Made by a program: the position numbers and the translations under genes | Assembly: GCF_014230085.1 (NCBI RefSeq) | Contig: NZ_JACHVB010000063.1 | Coordinates: 62,001-126,000 of the forward strand | Direction of reading: 5' to 3' | Length of the DNA stretch: 64,000 nt | DNA from: Ruficoccus amylovorans | GTDB taxonomy: Bacteria > Verrucomicrobiota > Verrucomicrobiia > Opitutales > Cerasicoccaceae | The notes under the pieces: model-generated | Seen by the model: the letters and a program-made list of their open reading frames with translations, nothing else | Databases searched by the model: none | What the model was told of the DNA's origin: nothing | Part shown: positions 53,983 through 64,000 of the stretch, piece after piece | How positions within the stretch are numbered: the first letter of the stretch is position 1 | Layout: every line of letters starts with the position of its first letter

Positions 53983-55242
53983 TTACTCGGCAGCCGGGGC
54001 GGTCTTCTCCGTGGATGAGTCCTCCTGCGCGGCGGGAGCCGGAGCGGTCGCGGGCCCGGCATTCGGATCAAAGGCGATGGTCTTGACTTCGGCGCCGGGG
54101 CGAACCTTCTGCGAGCCTTCGACGATGACCCGGTCCCCCGCCTTCAGGCCCGAAGTGACCAGCCAACGCCCGTCGATTGAGCGGTCGATCTCCAGCAGCC
54201 GCTGGATGACGGTGCCCGATTCATCCACCACCAGCGCGACGGCCTCGCCTTTTGGGTTACGGGCCACGCCCTGTTGGGTGATGAGGACAGCCTTGTCGTT
54301 GACACCCTCCTTAACCTCGACGCGCACGTACATCCCCGGCAGCAGGAGACCCTCGGGATTCGGAAAAACCATCCGCAGGATAACCGATCCGGTGCTCGGA
54401 TCGACCGTCACTTCCTGAAACTGGAGCGTGCCCTTGTGCGGGTAACGGGTGCCGTCTTCAAAGATGAGCTCAACCTCGCTGAGCGTTTCGCCCGAGCGGT
54501 CGAGATTTCCCGCGTCCAGATGACGACGAAGGGCCAGCAGTTCGCTGGTAGACTGCGGCACGTCCACGTAAATCGGGTCAATCTGCTGGACTGAAGCCAG
54601 CGCCTGCGCCTGATAGGCCATCACAATCGCGCCGTCGGTGACCGAGGAGCGCCCAATGCGACCGGCGATGGGGGCGCGAATCTTCGTGTAGTCCAGATTG
54701 ATCTGCGCGGTCAACAACGCGGCCTTGGCCTGCTCAATGGCGGCCTCTGCCGCCAGCACCGAAGCCTGCGCCACATCGTAGTCCGTCGCGGCCTGGTCAC
54801 GCTCGGAGGCGGCCACCGCCTTCTCCTCATAAAGCGCACCGTAGCGCTCCTCATTGATCTTGGCCAGGGCGAGTGTGGCCCGTGCCTGGTCGGCGGCCTT
54901 TTCCGCAGCGGCCAGATTTGCTTTCGCGCTGGCCACCTCGGCCTCGAACGGGGCCGCGTCAATCTGATAAAGCACCTCGCCCGCCTCAACGTCGGCCCCT
55001 TCGGTAAAGAGCCGCTTCTGCAACAGGCCACTGACCTGCGGACGGATTTCCGCCACCCGGTAGCTGGCCGTACGCCCCGGCAACTCCGTCCTCAGGACTA
55101 CTGTCTCCGGTTCGAGTGTCACCGTGGTTACGAGCGGCTTGGGGGCGGCGGCTGGAGCCTGCTCGCCACTGTCGCAGCCAGCCAGCAAAAGGCAAACGGC
55201 GGCAGCGCCGGCAGGTATAAAAATGCGGAAAGAATTCTTCAT
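53983..55242 (-). CDS. RND efflux periplasmic adaptor (MFP, AcrA type)
   Basis: A 419-residue lipoprotein from the ATG at 55242. The lipobox is LLLAGCDSGEQ. Barrel-sandwich and hairpin domains follow: VAEIRPQVSGLLQKRLFTEG, a long coiled coil (EVASAKANLAAAEKAADQARATL) and RIGRSSVTDGAIV. It links the RND pump to the outer-membrane duct. Frames further upstream lack a signal. Head gene of the operon, divergent from the TetR regulator. Confidence 0.93.
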   Translation of the reverse strand: MKNSFRIFIPAGAAAVCLLLAGCDSGEQAPAAAPKPLVTTVTLEPETVVLRTELPGRTASYRVAEIRPQVSGLLQKRLFTEGADVEAGEVLYQIDAAPFEAEVASAKANLAAAEKAADQARATLALAKINEERYGALYEEKAVAASERDQAATDYDVAQASVLAAEAAIEQAKAALLTAQINLDYTKIRAPIAGRIGRSSVTDGAIVMAYQAQALASVQQIDPIYVDVPQSTSELLALRRHLDAGNLDRSGETLSEVELIFEDGTRYPHKGTLQFQEVTVDPSTGSVILRMVFPNPEGLLLPGMYVRVEVKEGVNDKAVLITQQGVARNPKGEAVALVVDESGTVIQRLLEIDRSIDGRWLVTSGLKAGDRVIVEGSQKVRPGAEVKTIAFDPNAGPATAPAPAAQEDSSTEKTAPAAE

Positions 55243-55341
55243 AGCTGAAAAAAAAGGAACGGTGGTGGAAAGTTCGCCCGCCGAGAGACAACCCGACGGG
55301 CGAATGATCGAGCCGGGCCAGCCGACTACTTGCACCATTGA

Positions 55342-55409
55342 TTATTCAAATACGAATTTCATTTATCGCTTGCGCTGTCAAGCGATTACTCTTAATTAAA
55401 TTTGAATAA
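55342..55409. promoter_or_regulatory. Two inverted TTATTCAAAT sites between tetR and the pump operon
   Basis: TTATTCAAAT at 55342-55351 recurs as ATTTGAATAA at 55400-55409 in the AT-rich gap that separates the divergent genes. Adjacent GAATTT and AATTAA extend the resemblance. Plausible operator for the regulator, though no binding motif is known for this protein. Confidence 0.4.
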
Positions 55410-55475
55410 TTGCAAAAAACTTTACCTCGCACTCTGTTCCAGTTAACAGGAGACTACCCCATTACTCGCTAACCC

Positions 55476-56141
55476 GTGGCCAATACAAAAAACAACGCCT
55501 CCACCCAGGAAACCCGCCGCAAACTAATTGAAGCAGCAGGCGAGATATTCGCCGAACGCGGGCTGCACGCAGCGACGATCAAGGAGATCACGACACGTGC
55601 AGGCGTCAACTGCGCGGCGATCAACTACCACTTCAGCGATAAATTTGAGCTGTATGCAGCCGTCATCCGCTATGCCGTCGCCAACAGCCCCTGCACCATC
55701 CCCCCGGCCGAGCCCGGCGCCACGGCCGAAGAGCGTCTGCGCGCCTACATCGGCATGCAGATCGATGATGTGTACTCACGTGCACGACCGAGCTGGCATA
55801 CCACTCTCGTCGCCCACGAGCTGGCCCAGCCGACCGCTGCACTTGACGCGGTGATGGAGGATCTCATCCGGCCACGAATCGTCGTCATGAACGAAATCAT
55901 CAACGAAATTCTGGGGCCGGGCGCGACGGAAAAGGAACTCGCGTACGCCGGCATGAGCATCGGAGGGCAAAACTTCCTGCACGTCTACCACCAGGAAGTC
56001 CTTCAACGCGTGCACCCCAAGCTGGCCAACCAGCACAAGCGCGAAGAAATCATCGACCACATCCTGAAGTTCTCGCTCGACGGCCTCTACGGAATGCGGG
56101 ACAAAATCCGCGCCCGTAACAAGGGCAAGGGCACCGACTAA
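55476..56141 (+). CDS. TetR-family regulator (CecR-like)
   Basis: A 221-residue TetR protein starting with GTG. The N-terminal DNA-binding part is TRRKLIEAAGEIFAERGLHAATIKEI, followed by AGVNCAAINYHFSDKFELY, the usual helix-turn-helix. The C-terminal domain (PSWHTTLVAHELAQPTAAL) matches the DUF1956/CecR group, known to regulate efflux genes. It probably represses the divergent pump operon and releases it on ligand binding. Confidence 0.88.
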   Translation: MANTKNNASTQETRRKLIEAAGEIFAERGLHAATIKEITTRAGVNCAAINYHFSDKFELYAAVIRYAVANSPCTIPPAEPGATAEERLRAYIGMQIDDVYSRARPSWHTTLVAHELAQPTAALDAVMEDLIRPRIVVMNEIINEILGPGATEKELAYAGMSIGGQNFLHVYHQEVLQRVHPKLANQHKREEIIDHILKFSLDGLYGMRDKIRARNKGKGTD

Positions 56142-56233
56142 GAGCCTGTTTCAAAATTCGTCTCAGGGCTCGCGCACAGCCCAGCCACCGGGGTGAAGCC
56201 ACATCGCCCCCACCCCGGCCGACATGCAATTGC

Positions 56234-59395
<3,162 letters not shown>

Positions 59396-59423
59396 CTACA
59401 CTCATGTAAAATCTGATTAAACT

Positions 59424-60308
59424 ATGAGCACACTCAAACGCTGGTTGATCGAGGATGCCATTTTCCGGGGTTCTCCCGGAAGGCCCTTCCATCAAACCCT
59501 CAGCTGCGGATTTTTGAATAAAAACGGGCTACGGACCGATGTGACAGACGAGCGCTATGGCCGTTTCGCCATGATCTATCTGATCAGGGGCAAGGGCCAC
59601 TACAGCGACAGCTTCGGGCAGCAGGCCGGCTTACGCGCCGGGGATGTCTTTTTTCGCTGCCCGGACCGGCGGCACACCAACGAGGTCGACCCCGCCAGCG
59701 GCTGGCACGAGGCCTTCGTCTCCGTTCGCAGCGACTGGTACGAGCTGTTCCGGCGCATGGAGATTTTCCCCGCCGCCTCCGTCCACTTCCACCTGGGAAC
59801 GGTGCCCCATATCCCCGAGCAGATCCACGCGCTGATGCAACGCCTGCGCACGGCCGACACCCCCGGTGACAACGCTCATGTCGAGTTCGACATCGCCGCG
59901 CTCATGCGCTGGACACTTACTCAGGCATTGGAAAGCCGGGGTGCCAGCTCATTCCAGCTCGAACAGCTCAAGCTGGCCCGCGAGCGCATCCGCTCACACG
60001 CCTCGACCCGGCTCGACCTGGAGAAGTTACTGGATGGTATTGGGCTGAGCTACTCGCGCCTGCGCAGCCTGTTTCGGGAGGCCTACGGCACCAGCCCCGG
60101 CGAATACCGGGTGCAGGTGCGCATCGACCAGGCTTGCTCCCTGCTTGAGGCGACCGGGCTTGAATTGAAGGAAATCGCCGACCAACTCGGCTACAGCGAC
60201 GCCTTCGCGTTTTCCAAGCAGTTCAAGCAGCGCGTCGGCGTCTCCCCCAGTACCTTTCGCGAACGCCGTTTGCCGCGCCGCAAATTGAATCTGCTCGCTG
60301 AATCCTGA
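59424..60308 (+). CDS. AraC-family transcription regulator
   Basis: A 294-residue AraC protein: an N-terminal cupin-like sensor (RGKGHYSDSFGQQAGLRAGDVFF), then a C-terminal double helix-turn-helix of about 100 residues (RLRSLFREAYGTSPGEYRVQVRIDQA and IADQLGYSDAFAFSKQFKQRVGVSPSTFRE). Divergent from lacZ. It is likely the galactoside-responsive activator of that gene. Confidence 0.9.
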   Translation: MSTLKRWLIEDAIFRGSPGRPFHQTLSCGFLNKNGLRTDVTDERYGRFAMIYLIRGKGHYSDSFGQQAGLRAGDVFFRCPDRRHTNEVDPASGWHEAFVSVRSDWYELFRRMEIFPAASVHFHLGTVPHIPEQIHALMQRLRTADTPGDNAHVEFDIAALMRWTLTQALESRGASSFQLEQLKLARERIRSHASTRLDLEKLLDGIGLSYSRLRSLFREAYGTSPGEYRVQVRIDQACSLLEATGLELKEIADQLGYSDAFAFSKQFKQRVGVSPSTFRERRLPRRKLNLLAES

Positions 60309-60379
60309 AAATTGCAATCGCCAGTCGGCGCGGAAAGTCACATGCTCGGAGAACAGTCACGGCTTCCACCCCCACCCCC

Positions 60380-61291
60380 ATGTTCAAGACGGAAAAACGG
60401 GCCCTGAAAACCAACATCGCGGCAAACGCGCTCTTCGCCATCGGCGGGTTTCTTTTTGCCTTGAGCACACGTTCCGAAGCGATCCTGCTGGACGGGGTTT
60501 ACTCGCTGGTCACACTTATTTTCGCCGTCGTAACCTGGCACGTGGCTGACCTGGTCATGCTGCCGGACTCCGACAAGTACCCTTTCGGCTACGTCGTGTA
60601 CGAGCCGCTGGTCAACCTGTTCAAAGGGCTGCTGTTGTTCACTGTGGCGGTGTACGCGCTCTTCAGCGCCATTGCGGGTCTGATGGCCGGGGGCACGGAG
60701 ATTCATACAAAGATGGCATTCCTTTACGCCATCGTGGCCACCGCCGGATGCGCCGGGATGGCCGCCTATTTCAAACGTGTTGCCGTGCGTACACACTCCA
60801 CCCTGGTGGAGACCGACGCGCGCAACTGGGTCATCGACACGATCCTGAGCGCCGCCGTCGCCGTGGCCTTCGGGCTGAGCTGGGTGCTCTCGCTCAGCGG
60901 ACACACGCACTACCTCCGCTACGTGGACCCGCTGGTGGTGGCATTTCTCTCTCTCGTGGTGATGCCAGTCCCGGCGCGCATCATCCGTGACAACTGGGCC
61001 CAAATCGTAGCCCGCGCCCCGGCGGATGAGCTGATTGCCGAAATCGAAGGTCTGCTGGAGCAAGCAGCCCCCGTCAGCCAGTGGCCCGAGCGGGAAATCC
61101 GCATCCAGCAGCACGGACGGCTCATCACCGTGCATGTCTATTTCATCGTCAACAGCGGTACCGTACAGATGTTCGACCAGTGCCGCGCCACCATCGACAA
61201 AACGCTCAAGAAGCACTTCCCCTACGTCGCACTCGACGTAGCCTTTGTCAGTGACGAGTACTGGGCCCGCCGCGCTTCCGGTGACGACTAG
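60380..61291 (+). CDS. Cation diffusion facilitator (CDF) family transporter
   Basis: A 303-residue membrane protein: an N-terminal domain with about six segments, a DGVYSLVTLIFAVVTWHVAD segment with the first metal Asp and PFGYVVYEPLVNLFKG, then a helical TVHVYFIVNSGT-type cytoplasmic domain. The transporter fold exports Zn2+, Mn2+ or Fe2+ in exchange for protons. The usual HxxxD metal pair in helix 2 is varied (LLDGVYS), so the ion is uncertain. Separated from the AraC gene by 71 bp and co-directional. Confidence 0.78.
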   Translation: MFKTEKRALKTNIAANALFAIGGFLFALSTRSEAILLDGVYSLVTLIFAVVTWHVADLVMLPDSDKYPFGYVVYEPLVNLFKGLLLFTVAVYALFSAIAGLMAGGTEIHTKMAFLYAIVATAGCAGMAAYFKRVAVRTHSTLVETDARNWVIDTILSAAVAVAFGLSWVLSLSGHTHYLRYVDPLVVAFLSLVVMPVPARIIRDNWAQIVARAPADELIAEIEGLLEQAAPVSQWPEREIRIQQHGRLITVHVYFIVNSGTVQMFDQCRATIDKTLKKHFPYVALDVAFVSDEYWARRASGDD

Positions 61292-61461
61292 GGTGTGTGC
61301 GTGACCGCGACGGACAATGAGGCCACACCACCTCAGCCCCAGCCCGGCGGTGACTGACGCTGATAACTGGACCACAAATAACGGGAATGTTTGCGGCCAC
61401 GTCCCTTTGCCCAGACTTTTCACCGTAACGCATCTTTTCAGCCCCTCACGTCAGATTTCTT

Positions 61462-62361
61462 ATGAGCCCAAAAACAGTTCGCAGGTTTCTCTGCCTGCTC
61501 ACCTTCGCCAGCCTGGCCGGACTCCTGCCAGCAACAGCCCTTGCCCGCGAATCCTACCTGCGCAACAGCCAGCTTCGCATCGGGGTGGACCTCGACATGG
61601 GCGGAGGCATCTCGTACTTTAGCGAAGCCCGCAGCCGGACCAACCTGCTCAACACTTTCGACGAGGGCCGCCTCATCCAGCAGTCCTATTACGGTCAGAA
61701 GGACGGCTCGCACTGGGGCGACAAGCCCTGGCGGTGGAACCCGGTTCAGGGCGGTGACTACCGGGGCAACGAGGCCGAGATACTGGAATGGAAAAACGAC
61801 GGCACCACCCTGTACGTCAAAACCCGCCCCCGGCACTGGGCCAGCGGCGAGCTGCTTCAGGATGTTGTCATGGAGGAAACGATCACGCTTGAGGGCGATG
61901 TGGCCGTCATCCATTTCTCTTGCACCTACTCGGGAGATACCATCCACCCAGTCACCCACCAGGAAACACCCGCCGTTTTTATCAACGCGGAATTCCCGCA
62001 CCTCTACTACTACGGCGGCGACAGGCCCTGGAGCGGCGGCGAACTGACCACCCTCGACCCCGGTTGGCCCAACGAATACTACGACATCACCGAGCATTGG
62101 GCCGCCTTCGTCAACAAACGGGGCTGGGGCGTAGGCGTCTATGTGCCCGAGGCCGACCAAATCACGACCTACCGCTACGAGGGCTCAGGCCGCACCGGCA
62201 CCAAGGGAGACGCCTGCTCCTATTTCGCACCGATCCGCAGCTTCGCCTTCGACCGGCCCATGACCTTCGAGTACACGGCCTACCTCACCCTCGGCAGTAT
62301 TGAGGAAATCCGCACGCGCTTCCAGGCTATCGCCGACTCAAGCCAGGAAGATCAGCCGTAG
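61462..62361 (+). CDS. Exported protein of unknown function (299 aa)
   Basis: A 299-residue protein with a signal peptide (FLCLLTFASLAGLLPATALA) and an aromatic, beta-rich mature part: IGVDLDMGGGISYFSEARSRTN, LIQQSYYGQKDGSHWG, WNPVQGGDYRG and GDRPWSGGELTTLDPGW. The pattern (GGGISY..NLLNTFDEGR..QQSYYG..WNPVQGGDYRG) is one I have seen in secreted proteins of Bacteroidota and actinobacteria. It resembles a carbohydrate-binding or mutarotase-like fold. No catalytic assignment. Confidence 0.55.
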   Translation: MSPKTVRRFLCLLTFASLAGLLPATALARESYLRNSQLRIGVDLDMGGGISYFSEARSRTNLLNTFDEGRLIQQSYYGQKDGSHWGDKPWRWNPVQGGDYRGNEAEILEWKNDGTTLYVKTRPRHWASGELLQDVVMEETITLEGDVAVIHFSCTYSGDTIHPVTHQETPAVFINAEFPHLYYYGGDRPWSGGELTTLDPGWPNEYYDITEHWAAFVNKRGWGVGVYVPEADQITTYRYEGSGRTGTKGDACSYFAPIRSFAFDRPMTFEYTAYLTLGSIEEIRTRFQAIADSSQEDQP

Positions 62362-62400
62362 CAGGGCTCAGCGGCGAACTCGCCGCGCGATCAAGCAATC

Positions 62401-62706
62401 CTACCGCAGCGGACGCAACTCCACCCACGTCGCGCCCCAGGAGCCTGCCGACTCGTCGGCCAGACGAAAACCTGCCACGTAATCGACTTGGCGCAGGCGC
62501 GCATGGACCGTCTCGCGCAGCGTGCCCGTACCCTTGCCGTGGATAATGCGCACGCGCAGCAGACCCTTTTCACGGCAGGCTTCGAGGTAGGCCGGGAGCA
62601 GCTCACCAACATCCTGTGGACGGAAAGTGTGCAGGTCGAGTTGATCGGTGATCGGCACTTCAACCGGCTCGTCGTCCATGTGAGGGCTGTCCGGGCTGGA
62701 GTTCAT
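62401..62706 (-). CDS. Smr-domain protein
   Basis: A 101-residue protein from the ATG at 62706, or 92 from 62679. LDLHTFRPQDVGELLPAYLE is the Smr start, and VRIIHGKGTGTLRETV contains the HGxGxG signature, as in the C-terminal nuclease/RNA-binding domain of MutS2 and stand-alone SmrA/B. It may nick DNA or RNA, or rescue ribosomes. The frame continues upstream into a proline-rich stretch with no conserved start. Confidence 0.85.
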   Translation of the reverse strand: MNSSPDSPHMDDEPVEVPITDQLDLHTFRPQDVGELLPAYLEACREKGLLRVRIIHGKGTGTLRETVHARLRQVDYVAGFRLADESAGSWGATWVELRPLR

Positions 62707-62752
62707 CAGGGTTGATGGTAAAGAGGGAAAAAACAGTGGGCGTGGTCTGCGG

Positions 62753-64000
62753 TCAGGCTTTATCTTCGGAGGAGGTGGGCGAATCGTCGGGCGCGGGCTT
62801 GGCCGCGGCCGGAGATGCGCCTTCGGCGGTAGACCCGCGCTCAGAGGAGTCATCAGAGGTGCCGCTCGCCAGACCGTCCTCGGGGAGTCGAAGCTCGTCG
62901 GCGAGCGGTTCGCGCAGGACTCTTTCCACCGGCTGGGAGTCGGGGATATCCTTGTCGGCGGAGACGTGGAGATCCTTGAAGCGGCGGGCGGTCACGAGCA
63001 CGCGCGTCTCCATCGAGGCGACGGCCTTGTTGTAGGCGTCACCGGCACGTTCGAGGCCCTTGCGCAGTTCGTCAAAGTACCCGGCCAGCGTGCCCAGGCG
63101 GCTGTAAAGGTCGCGGCCCAGTTCGCTGATGGCGCGGGCTTCGCGGGCGATTTCCTCCTGCCGCCAGCCGTAGGCCACGGCCTTGAGCAGGGCGATGAGC
63201 GTCGTCGGCGTGGCGAGAATGACGCGCTGCTCGCTGCCGTACTCGATCAGGCTACTATCCTGCTCCAGAGCCGCGCTGAAAAACGACTCCGTCGGCAGGA
63301 ACAGCACGACGAACTCCGGCGTCGGCTCGAATTGCCGCCAGTAGGCTTTTTCGCTCAGCTTTTTCAACTGGTCGCGCACCTGGCGGGCATGCTTCTGAAG
63401 AAGCTCCTTCTGGCGGTCGGGGTCGTCGGTCAGGATCGCCTCGCCGAAAGCGTCAAAGGTCATCTTCGCATCCACGACGATCTGGCGTCCGTTAGGCAGA
63501 CGGACAATCATGTCCGGACGCAGGCGGCCCTCTTCAGTGGTCACGTTTTCCTGCTCGGAAAAATCGCAGTGTGCCACCATCCCGGCAAACTCCACACAAC
63601 GGCGCAACTGCATCTCGCCCCAGCGCCCGCGCACCTGCGGGGCGCGCAGGGCTCGCACGAGATTGCCGGTCTCGGTGTGGAGGTGGCGCTGAGTCTCCAT
63701 CAGGCCGCGCACCTGTTCATGCAGCCCCTCGTAGGCGGCGACACGGGCTTTTTCCAACTGGTGGATTTTCTCGTCCACTTTTTGCAGGGACTCCTTCACC
63801 GGCTGGACAAGTTGGTTGATGGCCACCTGGCGTTTTTCCAAATCCCCCTGCGCCCCTTGCTGGAATTTCTCCAGCGACTCCCTGGCCAGCTTGAGGAAGC
63901 TCTCGTTGTTGCTGCGCAGAGCGTCGGCGGAGAGCGCCTTGAAGGCTTCGCGCAACTGTTTCTCGGCCTGGTCGAGCACGGCGAGCTTCTCCTGCGCGGC
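62753..64000 (-). CDS. rmuC: DNA recombination protein RmuC (5' part outside the window)
   Basis: At least 415 residues, frame open at the right edge. The N-terminal part here is a coiled coil (EKQLREAFKALSADALRSNNESFL and VAINQLVQPVKESLQKVDEKIH), followed by the RmuC domain: RGRWGEMQLRRCVEFAGM, VDAKMTFDAFGEAILTDDPDRQ and TPTTLIALLKAVAYGWRQEE. An acidic, Ser/Ala-rich tail of about 55 residues follows. RmuC limits inversions at short inverted repeats, which this window has in some number. It lies 46 bp upstream of the Smr gene on the same strand. Confidence 0.93.
   Translation of the reverse strand, partial: AAQEKLAVLDQAEKQLREAFKALSADALRSNNESFLKLARESLEKFQQGAQGDLEKRQVAINQLVQPVKESLQKVDEKIHQLEKARVAAYEGLHEQVRGLMETQRHLHTETGNLVRALRAPQVRGRWGEMQLRRCVEFAGMVAHCDFSEQENVTTEEGRLRPDMIVRLPNGRQIVVDAKMTFDAFGEAILTDDPDRQKELLQKHARQVRDQLKKLSEKAYWRQFEPTPEFVVLFLPTESFFSAALEQDSSLIEYGSEQRVILATPTTLIALLKAVAYGWRQEEIAREARAISELGRDLYSRLGTLAGYFDELRKGLERAGDAYNKAVASMETRVLVTARRFKDLHVSADKDIPDSQPVERVLREPLADELRLPEDGLASGTSDDSSERGSTAEGASPAAAKPAPDDSPTSSEDKA

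Overview
The window is a GC-rich (about 60%) bacterial chromosome segment dense in housekeeping genes. It most resembles Verrucomicrobiota, probably class Opitutia. This assignment is an inference: it rests on the gene mix (archaeal-like diadenylate cyclase fused to a PTS IIA domain, a secreted protein with a C-terminal sorting-type tail, many exported proteins of unknown function) and on intergenic repeats of the kind common in that phylum. No rRNA or marker phylogeny could be run.

Layout. 1-6.7 kb: start of dnaB, a DJ-1/PfpI protein, a histidine phosphatase, then mcsA-mcsB-clpC, a complete arginine-phosphorylation/protease module without ctsR. 6.7-10.3 kb: a PhoD-like protein with substituted metal ligands, two small exported Cys-rich proteins, and TolB. 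10.4-16.1 kb: Mrp, rpmG, a TolQ/TolR-type pair, leuCD and tRNA-Arg(UCU). 16.2-19.1 kb: a small accessory island with a tyrosine recombinase interrupted by an amber codon, an AT-richer orphan gene and an AbrB/PIN toxin-antitoxin pair. 19.2-33.9 kb: transketolase, an RluB-type pseudouridine synthase, an OprB-like porin, the IIA-DAC fusion, a lone nuoA, cupin, metF, a deoxyribosyltransferase-like protein, a PilT-like ATPase, an exported papain-type peptidase, a HAD phosphatase, a Nif3-like protein and aroQ.

34-42.3 kb: an HpsJ-like membrane protein beside a secreted protein with a VPFDP C-terminal tail, the rpmH-rnpA-yidD-yidC cluster, yebC, metX, rlmH and metW. 42.4-49 kb: a sulfur-assimilation block in one direction: an Rrf2 regulator, a YezD-like protein, a sulfate-binding protein, two M14-peptidase-like proteins, cysT, cysW and cysA. 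49-56.1 kb: a tripartite RND efflux pump divergent from a TetR regulator. 56.2-64 kb: a GH2 beta-galactosidase divergent from an AraC regulator, a CDF transporter, a secreted protein of unknown function, an Smr-domain protein and partial rmuC.

How the genes fit together. Methionine and sulfur supply (metF, metX, metW, sulfate import) and envelope functions (Tol parts, porin, YidC, RND pump) are over-represented. Leads for new biology are the IIA-DAC fusion, the two M14-like proteins inside the sulfate transporter operon with a hairpin-rich leader, the HpsJ-like/VPFDP pair, the Cys-rich exported peptide pair, the apparently inactive PhoD homologue, and several inverted or dispersed intergenic repeats.
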